A DNA stretch of 64,000 bases. Source: Candidatus Tokpelaia sp. JSC189. Its GTDB lineage: Bacteria; Pseudomonadota; Alphaproteobacteria; Rhizobiales; Rhizobiaceae. The stretch's first letter is position 1; each line of letters starts with the position of its first letter. Below, in pieces: positions 20,942-34,066 of this stretch. The translations under genes and the position numbers were made by a program. Under the pieces are notes generated by a model. That model saw nothing but the letters and a program-made list of their open reading frames with translations. It had not been told where the DNA came from and ran no database searches. The stretch spans positions 1 through 64,000 of the forward strand of contig QENA01000035.1 in NCBI GenBank assembly GCA_003331045.1, in the 5' to 3' direction.

Positions 20942-22618
20942 ATGACAATCAATTTGCACAAGCCGGATATTACTGAGCTTAAGCCACGTATCAACGTTTT
21001 TGGTGTCGGCGGCGGCGGCGGTAATGCTGTTAATAATATGATCAATGCCGGTTTGCAAGGTGTTGAATTTGTAGTTGCCAATACAGATGCTCAAGCTCTA
21101 ACCATGTCGAAAGCAGAACGGGTTATTCAATTGGGCGCTGCTGTTACAGAAGGGTTGGGGGCGGGCTCGCACCCGGAGGTGGGGCGTGCCGCGGCAGAAG
21201 AGTGTCTTGATGAGATCCTTGATCATTTGACTCATTCCCATATGGTGTTTGTGACAGCTGGCATGGGTGGCGGCACCGGTACAGGGGCTGCTCCTGTCAT
21301 TGCGCGCGCTGCTCGTGAAAAGGGCTTACTTACGGTTGGTGTTGTAACTAAGCCTTTTCATTTTGAAGGTCAGCGTCGGATGAAGACAGCTGAGGCTGGT
21401 ATTGAAGACTTGCAGAAGAGTGTTGATACCTTAATCGTCATTCCTAATCAGAATCTTTTTCGCATTGCCAATGAGAAAACCACTTTTGCTGATGCTTTTG
21501 CCATGGCTGATCAGGTGCTCTATTCCGGTGTTGCTTCGATCACCGATCTGATGGTGCGTGAAGGGTTGATCAACCTTGATTTTGCTGATGTGCGTTCTGT
21601 TATGCATGATATGGGTAAAGCGATGATGGGTACGGGCGAGGCTTCGGACCAAGGTCGCGCCTTGGCAGCGGCCGAGGCAGCCATTGCTAATCCTTTACTT
21701 GATGAAACATCCATGCGCGGTGCCCGTGGCCTTCTGATTTCTATTACCGGTGGCCGTGACATGACACTGTTTGAAGTGGATGAAGCAGCTAATCGTATCC
21801 GTGAAGAAGTTGATCCTGAAGCCAATGTTATTTTTGGAGCAATTGTTGATGAAGCACTTGAAGGTGTTATTCGGGTTTCTGTCGTGGCAACAGGTATTGA
21901 CCGGGTTGCCAATGAAGCAGTCCATCCGACAGTTGTTGCAGTCCATCCCAAGCCTATAAAAAAGCTGGAAGCGGCGGCTTCGGTTGAGGCCAGATCAGAG
22001 CAGCCGCGTTCAGATTCATTGCTGGAAGTTATGGAAACATTTGAGGAAGAAGTTTCCTTCTCGACTGAAGAGTTCTTTCGTCCACAGAGCCGGATTTTTG
22101 GAAAAATATCACCTATTATGTTGGATGGACGAGTCCCTATCAAACCTGTTACACAGAAGCAGTCTTCTGCTAAATCACAGAGTGCACCCAGTATTACTTC
22201 TTTCGAATCTGGGCAGGAGATGACACTGCGCAACAACAATGCACAAAAAGCGCGTGAGTCTGATGTTGATAATCTTTTAATGGGGAATCAGCAAAATGCC
22301 TACGGACAGTCTTCCTCGCATCAAGAGCAAAGCTATAGCCCTCGCAGTCTTTGGCAAAGGTTGACTCAAGGTTTTATTTACCGTGACGATGAAGAGCCAA
22401 TGGCTCGTTTAGAGCCTGCTCACGCTGAGCCTGCCGAGCGTAACATGCGTTCTATTATCAGACAGGAACAAATTCCCCGTCCGCTGGCACAGGATACAAC
22501 AATTTATGCGCCACGTCGCGGATCTAATGAAGCACAGATTCGTACATCACAGCATATTGATGAAAACGAGGATGACAAACTCGAAATTCCAGCTTTTCTG
22601 CGCCGTCAAATCAACTGA
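20942..22618 (+). CDS. ftsZ: cell division GTPase FtsZ
   Basis: FtsZ is the tubulin-like GTPase that forms the Z ring. The N-terminal domain has [18 protein letters not shown], the GTP signature [15 protein letters not shown] near residue 112, and [12 protein letters not shown]. The T7 loop lies in [11 protein letters not shown]. The 558-residue length reflects the long, low-conservation linker (about residues 330-540, rich in Gln, Ser and Glu) typical of Hyphomicrobiales. The terminal peptide [13 protein letters not shown] is the conserved motif that binds FtsA and other partners. A strong terminator hairpin follows at 22640-22672. Confidence 0.96.
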   Translation: MTINLHKPDITELKPRINVFGVGGGGGNAVNNMINAGLQGVEFVVANTDAQALTMSKAERVIQLGAAVTEGLGAGSHPEVGRAAAEECLDEILDHLTHSHMVFVTAGMGGGTGTGAAPVIARAAREKGLLTVGVVTKPFHFEGQRRMKTAEAGIEDLQKSVDTLIVIPNQNLFRIANEKTTFADAFAMADQVLYSGVASITDLMVREGLINLDFADVRSVMHDMGKAMMGTGEASDQGRALAAAEAAIANPLLDETSMRGARGLLISITGGRDMTLFEVDEAANRIREEVDPEANVIFGAIVDEALEGVIRVSVVATGIDRVANEAVHPTVVAVHPKPIKKLEAAASVEARSEQPRSDSLLEVMETFEEEVSFSTEEFFRPQSRIFGKISPIMLDGRVPIKPVTQKQSSAKSQSAPSITSFESGQEMTLRNNNAQKARESDVDNLLMGNQQNAYGQSSSHQEQSYSPRSLWQRLTQGFIYRDDEEPMARLEPAHAEPAERNMRSIIRQEQIPRPLAQDTTIYAPRRGSNEAQIRTSQHIDENEDDKLEIPAFLRRQIN

Positions 22619-22639
22619 TACTTTTCTATCGTTTTTATT

Positions 22640-22672
22640 GTTCCGTTGCCATTTCTAGGTAACGGAACTTTT
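22640..22672 (+). terminator. rho-independent terminator after ftsZ
   Basis: GTTCCGTTGCC at 22640-22650 pairs with GGTAACGGAAC at 22658-22668, an 11-bp stem with one G-T pair and a 7-base loop, followed by TTTT. It sits 22 bases past the ftsZ stop and probably ends the dcw transcript, leaving lpxC to its own promoter. Confidence 0.75.
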
Positions 22673-22767
22673 GACGATGCGGTGTAAAAACAACATTAGC
22701 TTTTATATATATCTTTTTGTTCGTGATAGAAGATTAGTGTTAAGGTTTGTTTTAAACTCGTTCATTC

Positions 22768-23658
22768 ATGATAAGAGTTGATTATTCGGTGAAAAGTTTT
22801 CAATCCACATTAAAAAAGTCCGTTACATTTTCAGGCTACGGAGTACACAGCGGAAAGCCGTCTATAGTAATCCTCAACCCTGCCACTGCAGATCATGGCA
22901 TTATTTTTTCCCGGGTTGATGAGGTAGGCAACCGTCATTTTTTTCCCGCAGATACCTTTCATGCAGGCCCGACAGATCTTTGTACAACCTTAGGCCAAGG
23001 CAATGTCCGTATTGATACGATCGAACATCTGATGGCTGCAATTACTGCAGCGAGCTTGGATAATCTGGCTGTTGAGGTTTCTACCTGTGAAATACCTATT
23101 CTTGATGGTAGTTCTGCTACATATATGCAGGCTATTGCGCAGGTCGGTATCAAAAAGCAGAAGGCTGCACGCAAATATATCCGCGTTCTTGAAACGGTGC
23201 GAGTTGAATCGGGCTCTAGCTATGCAGAATTTTCTCCTTCTGATGCCATGAATTTTGATATATCGATTGTTTTTAATTCAGCTGTGATCGCTAAACAACA
23301 TCTAGCATTTTCCCTTAATACGGAATATTTCGTTCGTGAAATTGCGCCAGCCCGCACTTTTGGTTTTCTAAAAGATGTGGAAACCCTGTGGACCGCGGGG
23401 TTGGCTCTTGGCTCATCTTTTGAAAACTCTGTTGTTATTGGGCCAGATGATGCAATTCTTAATTCCGGTGGTTTGATAGCTGATGATGAATTTGTCCGCC
23501 ACAAGGCACTTGATGCGATCGGAGATACAGCCCTTCTAGGGCGGCCGTTTATTGGTCTTTTTCGTTCTTTTAAGGGAGGGCATAGGCTGAATGCAGAAGC
23601 TGTCAGGGCTTTGCTTAATAATCCACAGCATTATGGAATTATAGAAATCCCATCTTAA
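22768..23658 (+). CDS. lpxC: UDP-3-O-acyl-N-acetylglucosamine deacetylase
   Basis: LpxC is the zinc deacetylase catalysing the committed step of lipid A synthesis. Zinc ligands are visible as H87 (TIEHLMAA), H245 and D249 (RHKALDAIGD), and the general acid is H272 (FKGGHRLNAE). The N-terminal FSGYGVHSGKP and the PARTFGFLKDVE segment are also typical. The length of 296 residues is normal. The position after ftsZ is common in proteobacteria. With LpxK and WaaA further along, it supports an LPS-type outer membrane. Confidence 0.95.
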   Translation: MIRVDYSVKSFQSTLKKSVTFSGYGVHSGKPSIVILNPATADHGIIFSRVDEVGNRHFFPADTFHAGPTDLCTTLGQGNVRIDTIEHLMAAITAASLDNLAVEVSTCEIPILDGSSATYMQAIAQVGIKKQKAARKYIRVLETVRVESGSSYAEFSPSDAMNFDISIVFNSAVIAKQHLAFSLNTEYFVREIAPARTFGFLKDVETLWTAGLALGSSFENSVVIGPDDAILNSGGLIADDEFVRHKALDAIGDTALLGRPFIGLFRSFKGGHRLNAEAVRALLNNPQHYGIIEIPS

Positions 23659-23791
23659 AAAGATGTTAAAATTCTGTTTATTTATTGGGGCTACCTTATT
23701 TGCTTTTATAAGTAGTAATTGATCGATATAAAGGGGATCAGTTAATTTGTAGTTTGAAAAGGTATTAGAAGCAGCTGGAGTGAGTATAATA

Positions 23792-24673
23792 ATGTCTGTA
23801 TCAATGGCTGCTGTTGCACAGCAGCCAAAATGTAAAGCTATCCGTAATGCTTTGATTGCAGGAGTGATTGCTGGTGTCAACCTTCTGGCAGGATGTGCTG
23901 GTAAGGATAAAGGTATTGATCTGAATGCCTATGTCAACATGATTGATCCGCCAGATGTGCTTTATAAGCAAGCTCTGGCCAATTTTGATGCTGGACGCCT
24001 TGAGGAGGCATCCAGAAAATTTGCGGCGATTGACCAGCAGCATCCTTATACCGAATGGGCGCGCAAGGCACTTGTCATGGGAGCTTTTAGCTATTACCGG
24101 AGAAATAAATATGATGAAGCCATCAATATGGCAAAACGATATATTGCTCTTTATCCGACTTCAAGTGATGCAGCTTATGCTTATTATATCATTGGCCTTG
24201 CCTATTTCCGGCAGATACCGGATATAACTCGTGATCAGAAAGATACTCGCCGTGCCATTACTGCTATGCAGGAGGTGGTGGATCGTTATCCACGTTCAGA
24301 ATATGTCTCTGATGCAAGGGCGAAAATTCATTTTGCACGCGAACAGCTTGCCGGCAAAGAGATGCAGATTGGTCACTATTATCTTGAGCGTAGGCAGTAT
24401 CTTGCGGCGATTAAGCGTTTTCGTTTGGTGGTTAAGGAATATTCCAACACTAACCAGATCGAAGAAGCCCTTTATCGTCTAGTCGAGGCGAATTATGCTA
24501 TGGGTCTGATATTAGAAGCACAGACAGTGGCCTATGTGCTTGGACAGAATTATTCCAAGAGCCGCTGGTATTCCGATGCCTATAAGCTTTTGCAGAAAAG
24601 TGACTTAAGTCCCCAAGAAAACAAACGGGGATGGTTATCCAATATTTTCTTGGCAGAGAAAAAGGTATCTTAA
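23792..24673 (+). CDS. bamD: outer membrane assembly lipoprotein BamD
   Basis: BamD (ComL) is the essential lipoprotein of the BAM complex that inserts beta-barrel proteins. The start has a basic segment, a hydrophobic stretch ([16 protein letters not shown]) and a lipobox LLAGC, with the acylated Cys at residue 35 from ATG 23792. Five TPR-like units follow, including [21 protein letters not shown] and [19 protein letters not shown], and [11 protein letters not shown] matches the family. A GTG at 23780 is an alternative start. recN follows after six bases, which is common in this group. Confidence 0.92.
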   Translation: MSVSMAAVAQQPKCKAIRNALIAGVIAGVNLLAGCAGKDKGIDLNAYVNMIDPPDVLYKQALANFDAGRLEEASRKFAAIDQQHPYTEWARKALVMGAFSYYRRNKYDEAINMAKRYIALYPTSSDAAYAYYIIGLAYFRQIPDITRDQKDTRRAITAMQEVVDRYPRSEYVSDARAKIHFAREQLAGKEMQIGHYYLERRQYLAAIKRFRLVVKEYSNTNQIEEALYRLVEANYAMGLILEAQTVAYVLGQNYSKSRWYSDAYKLLQKSDLSPQENKRGWLSNIFLAEKKVS

Positions 24674-24679
24674 TATTCT

Positions 24680-26365
24680 ATGCTTATTCAGCTTTTGATC
24701 TGTGATATTGTTCTGATCGAAAGACTCGATATCAATTTCGAGGCGGGCCTTTCTGTTCTGACTGGTGAAACTGGTGGGGGAAAATCCATTCTGCTTGATT
24801 CACTCTCATTTGCTCTTGGTGCACGCGGTGATTCGTCTCTTGTGCGCTATGGTATGACTCAAGGGCAGGTCACAGCTGTTTTTGATATTGCATCTGATCA
24901 TCCGACTCGGCGGCTTCTACGCGATAACAGTTTTGAATATGAGGGTGATATTGTTCTACGCCGCGTTCAGTCAGCTGATGGACGCTCGCGGGTTTTTATC
25001 AATGACCAGGTAGCGAGTGTTGGACTGATGCGTGCTATTGGCAGGTTGTTGGTTGAGATTCATGGACAACATGCCGACCGTGCATTGGTGGATACGGATG
25101 CCCACCGTGCGCTTCTGGATGCTTTTGGTGGATTTGAACTGGAGATAATAGAGTTGGAGGCACATTATCGTGACTGGCAGGATAGGGAGCAGGCGCTTAG
25201 CAAACACCGCAGGGCGGTTGAGGAAGCAGCCCGTGAAGCGGAATATCTGCGCTCTTCTGTTGAGGAACTGCGTCACCTTGATCCACAGAACGGCGAGGAA
25301 GAAGCGCTGGCAGAGTCTCGTCTCCGTATGATGAAATCTGAAAAGATTGCAGGTGATATCAATGAAGCTGGTGACCTCCTTTCAGGAGCCCGATCCCCGG
25401 TACCGGTACTTGCCAATCTAGTGCGGCGGCTTGAACGCAAAATACCTGAAGCACAAGCACTTGTTAAACCGGTTGTCCGTGCTATTGACCGGGCACTTGA
25501 TGCACTGGGAGAGGCACAAGATGGTATTGATGTAGCTATGCGCGCCATCAATTTTGATCCGCATGAACTGGAAATTGCGGAAGAACGTTTATTTTCTTTA
25601 CGTGCAGCAGCGCGTAAATATGGGGTTGCGGTGGAAAATCTTCCCCGGTTGCGCGAGGAAATGGAAATAAACCTTGCTGACCTTGATGTGGCGGAAATAA
25701 CCCTTAAACGGATGGAGAAGGATGCTGAGGCCGTCCGTGCCCTTTATGATATAGCTGCTGTCAGTCTCTCTGCTAGGCGTGCAGAAGCTGCTCGACATCT
25801 TGAGCAGGCGGTTATGATGGAACTGCCTGCTCTCAAACTTGAGCGGGCAGAATTTATTGTTGAAATAACAGTGGATGGCGAGCAGCGCGGCGCACATGGT
25901 ATTGATACGGTTGAGTACTGGGTGCGCACAAATCCAGGCACACGCCTCGGTCCGATGATGAAGGTGGCTTCAGGTGGAGAGTTATCGCGTTTTTTGCTAG
26001 CACTCAAGGTTGCTCTGGCAGATCGTGGCTCAGCGCCGACACTAGTTTTTGATGAGATTGATACTGGTGTCGGAGGTGCTGTCGCAGATAGTATCGGCCA
26101 GCGTCTCAAGCGTCTTTCGGAACGGGTACAGGTGCTTGCTGTTACCCATGCACCACAAGTTGCCGCCCGGGCAGATGCTCATTTTTTGATTGCAAAGCTG
26201 GAAACCGGCGAGGAAGGCAGGGTTACAACGCGGATCCATCTGATGGAACCGCAGGAAAGGCAGGAAGAAATTGCCCGTATGCTTGCCGGAGCTCATATTA
26301 CGGATGAGGCACGTGCCGCTGCCCGCAAGCTGCTGATAGGTGAAAGTGAGACTATTTTATCATAG
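24680..26365 (+). CDS. recN: DNA repair protein RecN
   Basis: RecN is an SMC-like ATPase acting in double-strand break repair. Walker A is GETGGGKSILLD (residues 29-36 core; most RecN have GAGKS), followed by the Q-rich and coiled-coil region (about 150-370). The C-terminal half carries the signature VASGGELSRFLLALK, Walker B TLVFDEIDTGVGG and the switch LAVTHAPQVAA. The product has 561 residues and is intact. The AddAB/RecFOR genes that often work with it are not in the window, and recR is absent from its usual place. Confidence 0.94.
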   Translation: MLIQLLICDIVLIERLDINFEAGLSVLTGETGGGKSILLDSLSFALGARGDSSLVRYGMTQGQVTAVFDIASDHPTRRLLRDNSFEYEGDIVLRRVQSADGRSRVFINDQVASVGLMRAIGRLLVEIHGQHADRALVDTDAHRALLDAFGGFELEIIELEAHYRDWQDREQALSKHRRAVEEAAREAEYLRSSVEELRHLDPQNGEEEALAESRLRMMKSEKIAGDINEAGDLLSGARSPVPVLANLVRRLERKIPEAQALVKPVVRAIDRALDALGEAQDGIDVAMRAINFDPHELEIAEERLFSLRAAARKYGVAVENLPRLREEMEINLADLDVAEITLKRMEKDAEAVRALYDIAAVSLSARRAEAARHLEQAVMMELPALKLERAEFIVEITVDGEQRGAHGIDTVEYWVRTNPGTRLGPMMKVASGGELSRFLLALKVALADRGSAPTLVFDEIDTGVGGAVADSIGQRLKRLSERVQVLAVTHAPQVAARADAHFLIAKLETGEEGRVTTRIHLMEPQERQEEIARMLAGAHITDEARAAARKLLIGESETILS

Positions 26366-26430
26366 GATGATGCTTTCAAGACGTTTCTGATAAAAATGTG
26401 AAACGGTTTTATGTCCCGAAATCCAGTTGA

Positions 26431-28653
<2,223 letters not shown>

Positions 28654-29066
28654 ATGGTCATAAACAAATACTTTATAGCTTTTCTGTTGCTAGGGTTTCT
28701 GTATTATAAATAGCTATATCGATTATGGTATGATTGGCATGTTGATTGAGTTTTGATGTGTTGTTTTAGTATTTTTTGGAGTTTTGTGATAGCGAGCGGG
28801 CGAATGGTTAGAGAATTGGCATAATTTTAAGATTGTGTGTGGTTTATGCCTATTGTGTTGAGTTTTTATGAAAGATGGGGCAAGGACACCGATGTCATGG
28901 TCTGGCCTGGACAATGCGTCTGGTTCTGGCCACCAAGGCAGATGAGTTTTCAACAAGAGAACCGGGCTTAAGGCGATGCCTGCACTCTTTGCTGCCCGAA
29001 GGTAACCAGCGCACGCTGTATGAAAGGCGATCCCTACCATAGTCCCCTCAAAATACGCACTAAACT
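28654..29066. other. gene-free spacer after ligA
   Basis: The region between ligA and the repeat at 29067 has broken frames on both strands. A 105-codon frame on the minus strand (28723-29040) has no recognisable motif. On the plus strand short coding-like stretches (for example LRRCLHSLLPEGNQRTLYER) are interrupted by stops and may be part of the same decayed gene that left the repeat. I cannot name it. Confidence 0.4.
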
Positions 29067-29156
29067 CTACAGGCAGCTAGAAATAAACCCGCATGCACTC
29101 CTTACAAGAAATAACCTTCATCCCTAATCCTTCATCAGAAAACAATATGGATTAAT
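29067..29156 (+). repeat. dispersed 90-bp repeat, copy 2
   Basis: Partner of 41-130, 77 of 90 bases identical without gaps. Here too the frame ends in LLTRN-x-x-HP and TAA. This copy lies 139 bases before the SRP RNA gene. Confidence 0.6.
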
Positions 29157-29295
29157 ATTGTCTTAGGAGTAAAATCCCAGCCAGTTGGCATCAACTGTAT
29201 AGCAGCAAGCCGATGCACTTCATAAAATCTAATGATGATTCAGTAGTTTTTTAATCTTTTGCTTGCTTTCTATACACAAATTAGCGATATGAGTA

Positions 29296-29400
29296 GTGGG
29301 AGGTTGGTGGTGGACGAGCTACTCGCTAACCGGGTCAGATCCGGAAGGAAGCAGCCCTAACGGGTTTTTAGCACGGGTCACCGTGCCAGCCTCCTGCCGT
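29296..29400 (+). ncRNA. ffs: signal recognition particle 4.5S RNA
   Basis: The conserved SRP domain IV is visible: GGGTCAGATCCGGAAGGAAG followed by CAGCCCTAACGGG, which binds Ffh. The outer helix is closed by GGGAGG at 29298-29303 and CCTCC at 29390-29394, with GCACGGGTCACCGTGCC near the 3' end. TATACA at 29271-29276 is a plausible -10 box. The exact ends are approximate. Position just before dnaX is typical of the order. Confidence 0.93.
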
Positions 29401-29507
29401 TTCATTCATACTGGTGAGGACGCAAATTAAGGGAAAAAGAGCAGCAGGGATATGACCTACTTTAGCTTAATTTACAGATAATTATAACTTTTTTCTTCTG
29501 AGACTGG

Positions 29508-31235
29508 ATGAACGGTATGGAGACGAAAACGGCAGAGAAAATCTACCGCGTTCTTGCCCGTAAATACCGCCCGCAGGATTTTTCTGATCTGATCGGTCAA
29601 GAGCCGATGGTTCGTACGCTGACCAATGCGTTTGAAGCAGACCGTATAGCCCAAGCATGGATGTTGACTGGTGTTCGCGGTGTTGGAAAAACAACAACAG
29701 CCCGTATTTTGGCACGAGCTCTCAATTACAAGACTGATGCGATTAATAAACCGATAATTGATCTTCGTGTGCCAGGTGAACATTGCCAAGCCATCATGGA
29801 GGGCCGCCATATTGATGTGCTTGAGATGGATGCTGCTTCCCATACAGGGATTGACAATATACGTGAAATCATTGAACAGGTATGCTACTGTCCAATTTCA
29901 GCTCGCTACAAGGTTTATATCATTGATGAGATACACATGCTTTCGACGCAGGCTTTTAACGGCCTGCTAAAAACTCTTGAAGAGCCACCACCCCATGTCA
30001 AATTTATCTTTGCTACGACAGAGATTCGCAAAGTACCGGTCACTGTATTGTCACGCTGCCAGCGGTTTGATTTGCGCCGGATTGATTCAGCGACACTAAT
30101 GCAGCACCTGAAAAAAATTTCTGATGCTGAAAACATCAAGGCTGAGGAACCCGCGCTTGCCATGATTGCGCGTGTGGGTGAAGGTTCGGTTCGTGATGCG
30201 CTCTCTATTCTGGATCAGGCCATCGCCTACGGCCACGGAGAGGTAAGGATTGAAACCGTACGGGCCATGCTAGGCCTTGCGGACAAGGTGCAGATTATTG
30301 ATCTCTTTGGCCATATTATGAATGGTGAGATTTCTGTAGCCTTGCAGGTATTCAAAAATCTCTATGATGCCGGCGCTGATCCGGCAGTTATTATGACCAG
30401 TCTAGCTGATTTTAATCATCTTGTCACGCGATTGCGATTCACGCCGGAACTGGGGGAAGATATATCCCTTTCAGAAGAAGAACGGCTACGCGGCAAGGCC
30501 TTTGCGGAAAAACTTTCAATCCGTGTTCTTGCACGGTGCTGGCAAATGCTGCTGAAAGGAATTGCAGAGGTTGAAAATGCTATGCGACCATTGCAGACAG
30601 CCGAGATGCTTCTGATCCGTCTGACCCATGCAGCAGACCTGCCGACAATTGACGAAGCATTGAAAGTTTTTGCCTGCAATCCGAGCGCCACGATAATGAA
30701 AACCTCTCCTGCAGCCCCTCTATTACCTGAAACGGCCGTTGCGAGGCCTATGTTACCAACAGCACTACCTGCCAAAGGGATCTCTGTAGATAAAAATAAA
30801 AAAAAGCGGCGGCTTGAAAGCCTGCAGGATATCATCCAGCTTGCCGATGAAAAAGATGACATCCAGTTCAAATTCATCATCAAGGAATATATCCGCCCTG
30901 TCTCTTTCAAATCCGGATATATGGAATTTGTGCCAGCAAAAGAAGCACCGTACGATCTTGCCCAGCAAATTGCCAAAACACTTTATAAATGGACAGATGA
31001 ACGCTGGGTTATCAAGGCAGTTAATGAAGGCGGTGGACAAACCATCGCTGAAGAAGAACAATCAAAACGTAATGCCTTACTATTGGATGCGGAGACTGAT
31101 TCTGATGTTGCTGCTATTCTAGCTTCTTTTCCGGGGTCTAGGGTTGTTGATGTACGTTTTAACAAGCAGAATGATGAACCGGTATCAAAAACCGATATAA
31201 TAGCCTCTACTCCGAATATGGCTGATGAAGACTAG
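29508..31235 (+). CDS. dnaX: DNA polymerase III gamma/tau subunit
   Basis: DnaX is the clamp-loader ATPase that also holds the replicase together. Walker A is [12 protein letters not shown] (55-62 core); Walker B and neighbours are [24 protein letters not shown]; sensor 1 is [24 protein letters not shown]. The AAA+ domain is followed by the oligomerisation domain, a short linker and a C-terminal tau-like domain, 575 residues in all. Only one cysteine (C93) remains where many bacterial DnaX have a four-cysteine zinc site. ybaB starts close behind, but recR, usually third, is missing. Confidence 0.94.
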   Translation: MNGMETKTAEKIYRVLARKYRPQDFSDLIGQEPMVRTLTNAFEADRIAQAWMLTGVRGVGKTTTARILARALNYKTDAINKPIIDLRVPGEHCQAIMEGRHIDVLEMDAASHTGIDNIREIIEQVCYCPISARYKVYIIDEIHMLSTQAFNGLLKTLEEPPPHVKFIFATTEIRKVPVTVLSRCQRFDLRRIDSATLMQHLKKISDAENIKAEEPALAMIARVGEGSVRDALSILDQAIAYGHGEVRIETVRAMLGLADKVQIIDLFGHIMNGEISVALQVFKNLYDAGADPAVIMTSLADFNHLVTRLRFTPELGEDISLSEEERLRGKAFAEKLSIRVLARCWQMLLKGIAEVENAMRPLQTAEMLLIRLTHAADLPTIDEALKVFACNPSATIMKTSPAAPLLPETAVARPMLPTALPAKGISVDKNKKKRRLESLQDIIQLADEKDDIQFKFIIKEYIRPVSFKSGYMEFVPAKEAPYDLAQQIAKTLYKWTDERWVIKAVNEGGGQTIAEEEQSKRNALLLDAETDSDVAAILASFPGSRVVDVRFNKQNDEPVSKTDIIASTPNMADED

Positions 31236-31293
31236 ATCGATACGGCATTATAACAGACATAATTATGTACTGACCCTAGGAAGGAGTCCTCTC

Positions 31294-31596
31294 ATGCGTG
31301 AGATAATGGATATGATCAAAAAAGCCAAAGAAATGCAGGAAGAAATTGCAAATTTGGAGGTTACAGGCTCATCTGGAGCAGGTCTTGTCAATATTACATT
31401 GAATGGACAGGGAAATATAAAGGCTATTAAAATTGATTCTTCTCTCATGAAGCCGGAAGAAAGCGAGATTTTGGAAGATCTAATTATAGCAGCCCATAAT
31501 GAAGCGAAGGCAAAAATCGAAACTGCAGTAGCACAGAAAACTCAGGGGCTGACGGCCGGTTTGCCAATTCCTCCCGGTTTGAATCTGTGGTTTTAA
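31294..31596 (+). CDS. YbaB/EbfC family nucleoid-associated protein
   Basis: A 100-residue protein of the YbaB/EbfC family, which binds DNA as a dimer. It shows [19 protein letters not shown], the glycine-rich turn [18 protein letters not shown], and the end [11 protein letters not shown]. The open frame begins at 31225, inside dnaX, but AAGGAG at 31281-31286 places the start at ATG 31294. In most proteobacteria dnaX-ybaB-recR form an operon; here an MFS gene follows after 43 bases instead. Confidence 0.92.
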   Translation: MREIMDMIKKAKEMQEEIANLEVTGSSGAGLVNITLNGQGNIKAIKIDSSLMKPEESEILEDLIIAAHNEAKAKIETAVAQKTQGLTAGLPIPPGLNLWF

Positions 31597-31639
31597 GCAG
31601 ATATTTTCTTTCTTAAAATTAAACAGAAAAGTTCAGCTA

Positions 31640-32830
31640 ATGGCCAATCCATATTATGAAATATTCCAAGTTCCCGGTACGCTGGCTTTTTCCATTACAG
31701 GTCTTATCGCCCGCTACCCTCTTGCTATGATAACGCTTGGCATTGTTACTATGATTTCACAGACGCGAGGCCATTATGGCCTAGCCAGTCTAGTAGCGAC
31801 CACTTATGCTATATCAGGTGCCTTCATTGCACCCCAGATTTCCCGTCTGGCCGACTGTTACGGTCAAGCGAAGGTCGCACTTCCGGCCAGCATTATCTCT
31901 GCATGTGCTATGGCGGGGCTTATTTTGGCCTCGTATTATCAAATACCGACTTGGAGTCTCTTTACCATTGCTGCACTTATCGGGGTCATGCCAAGTTTCG
32001 GTGCTTTTGTCCGGGCGCGTTGGTCCCGGCTCTTCAGCGGTTCGTTAAAATTGCATTCAGCTTTTGCTTATGAATCCATCATTGATGAAGCTATTTTTAT
32101 GACAGGACCGGTCATTGCTATTTATCTGTCGACCGTATTTTTTCCGGAAGCGGGGCTTGGTGCAACTATCATTCTACTTATGATAGGTTGTATTCTGTTT
32201 TGTCTGCAAAAAAAGACAGAGCCTACTCTTTTATCCCGTCGGCATAGTGATGGGCGATCGGTTATTTTTTCGCCGTGCGTACAGATACTTGCTCTTACCC
32301 TACTTGCCATTGGCGGCATTTTCGGTACTGCAGAAGTAACAGCGATTGCCTTTGCCCAAGCACAGGGAAACGTGACTAACTCCATGTACCCACTAGTGGC
32401 ATATGCGCTCGGTTCTTTCATTGCCGGCATTATCTACGGCGGACGGTCTATCAAAATGGAATTGTCGCGCCAATTTGGCGTGGCCATAACACTCGCTGCC
32501 CTGACAACCCTGCCGCTCCTTCTCGTCAGCAATGTCTGGCACCTGACATTGGCTTTCTTTATTGCGGGGGCAGCTGTTTCTCCGACGATCATTATCGCTA
32601 TGAAACTGGTTGAAAGCTTAGTCCCGAAAGAAAAACTAACAGAAGGCATAACATGGAACAGCACAGGTTTGAGCATGGGACTAGCCATCGGCATTTCGCT
32701 TTCAGGACTGGTTATCGATAGGTTTGGTATCGAAAAAGGATTTTATATTCCAATTGCTGCAGGCTTTCTTGCTCTTCTTATTATTCTTGCATTCCGTAAA
32801 AAACTAGAACAGGAACCAACAACCATATAA
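31640..32830 (+). CDS. MFS transporter, substrate unknown
   Basis: A 396-residue major facilitator protein with about twelve hydrophobic segments. The loop between segments 2 and 3 reads ISRLADCYGQAKV, a variant of the MFS motif A. The second half starts near residue 212 (CVQILALTLLAIGGIFGTAEV). This resembles the small MFS proteins annotated as sugar or drug exporters, but no substrate signature is visible. It directly follows ybaB and may be transcribed with it, and it converges on rpmA across 269 bases. Confidence 0.8.
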   Translation: MANPYYEIFQVPGTLAFSITGLIARYPLAMITLGIVTMISQTRGHYGLASLVATTYAISGAFIAPQISRLADCYGQAKVALPASIISACAMAGLILASYYQIPTWSLFTIAALIGVMPSFGAFVRARWSRLFSGSLKLHSAFAYESIIDEAIFMTGPVIAIYLSTVFFPEAGLGATIILLMIGCILFCLQKKTEPTLLSRRHSDGRSVIFSPCVQILALTLLAIGGIFGTAEVTAIAFAQAQGNVTNSMYPLVAYALGSFIAGIIYGGRSIKMELSRQFGVAITLAALTTLPLLLVSNVWHLTLAFFIAGAAVSPTIIIAMKLVESLVPKEKLTEGITWNSTGLSMGLAIGISLSGLVIDRFGIEKGFYIPIAAGFLALLIILAFRKKLEQEPTTI

Positions 32831-33099
32831 GCGAGCTTATAGACGAATAAAAACATAACGCAAAAATAAAAAATAACTGAGCTGTGCATAGACTCATTGC
32901 TTTATATACGTTTGCCTGGTGGTAATGTCCATTATGTAAAACGATACAGCTTAATCCAAATATATAAAGCGAAGAAAACAACTCCTTTTGCAACAGACGT
33001 TATGCGACACTCGTTACAAAAACCGCTTCCATCTGACAATTTCAGCTTGGTATGGCATCACTGATAAGATGCTGATCTATTTTTATAGAGCAAGCAACC

Positions 33100-33369
33100 T
33101 TATTCTGCCGACTCCGCTATTGGAAGGACCGATACGAAACTGCGGCCATTAGCCTTGGTGCGGAATAAAACTGTACCGTTGGAAAGCGCAAAAAGTGTAT
33201 GGTCCTTACCTATGCCAACATTTTCGCTTGCATGCCATTTGGTACCGCGCTGACGCACAATAATATTGCCAGCAGACACAGTCTCACCGCCAAACTTTTT
33301 CACGCCAAGGCGTTTAGATTCTGAGTCGCGACCATTGCGCGAGGAACCACCAGCTTTTTTATGTGCCAT
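33100..33369 (-). CDS. rpmA: 50S ribosomal protein L27
   Basis: L27 lies at the peptidyl-transferase centre. The 89-residue product starts [20 protein letters not shown], followed by the typical [21 protein letters not shown] and [13 protein letters not shown]. The frame is open one codon earlier (TTG), but the ATG at 33369 is the conserved start and has GGAGAA upstream. It follows rplU by 12 bases in the same transcript. Confidence 0.97.
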   Translation of the reverse strand: MAHKKAGGSSRNGRDSESKRLGVKKFGGETVSAGNIIVRQRGTKWHASENVGIGKDHTLFALSNGTVLFRTKANGRSFVSVLPIAESAE

Positions 33370-33381
33370 CAACGTTCTCCT

Positions 33382-33747
33382 TCAATTTCTGCTTACTCTA
33401 CTGATTTCTTCCCTAAAGCCTTTCAGCTTTGCATCGCCTGCCAGAATTTCTGAAATACGGATTGTTGTAAATTCTTGGCGATGACCACGGCTGCGTTTGG
33501 AATTTTTGCGGCGGCGCTTTTTAAAAGCGATAACCTTGCGGGCACGACCCTGCTCCAGAACTTGGGCCCTAACTATGGCAGTTTCAACAAACGGTGAACC
33601 AATTAGAGTATTGGCACCTTCACCGATCATAAGAATTTCTGTAAACTCAATAATGTCACCGGCCTCGGCAGCAATTTTTTCGACCTTGAGAAGGCCATTG
33701 GCGACAACACGATACTGCTTGCCTCCGGTCTTGATGACTGCGAACAT
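33382..33747 (-). CDS. rplU: 50S ribosomal protein L21
   Basis: L21 binds 23S rRNA in the large subunit. The 121-residue product starts [14 protein letters not shown], with the [14 protein letters not shown] segment and the basic stretch [22 protein letters not shown] short C-terminal tail (about 20 residues past the usual core) is seen, as in related alphaproteobacteria. First gene of the rplU-rpmA operon. Confidence 0.96.
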   Translation of the reverse strand: MFAVIKTGGKQYRVVANGLLKVEKIAAEAGDIIEFTEILMIGEGANTLIGSPFVETAIVRAQVLEQGRARKVIAFKKRRRKNSKRSRGHRQEFTTIRISEILAGDAKLKGFREEISRVSRN

Positions 33748-34066
33748 TTATTTTGCCTTCCATCCTACTAGTTCTTGCCTCAGAGAAGCAAACTACCTTT
33801 ATTGCCAGCCGTGATGATTATCATACGCCAAAAACCAAGCCGAAATATATATCCATTCTGCCTCAGGAACGATACAAAGAACCTAAATTATGAATGAATG
33901 CATACCCGAACTCTAAAATTTAATTAAGAGATTACAGGTCGAAAAGTCAAGAATTTTCCTGCGATTTCTGTAAATTAGGGCTTGTCAGTAAGTAGTCTGG
34001 GAGCTATACATCCCAGCGTTTATGGGCTTTCGCTGATAATCTATTTTAATAGAACTTTATTTAGAT
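33748..34066. other. divergent spacer between rplU and tRNA-Ser
   Basis: A 319-base AT-rich region that should hold the rplU promoter (minus strand) and the tRNA-Ser promoter (plus strand). No gene and no outstanding motif was found. Confidence 0.4.

Noticed and set aside
21520-22239. 239-codon minus-strand frame opposite ftsZ
   Set aside because: A long shadow of the ftsZ coding frame, rich in Ser/Arg, with no motif of its own.
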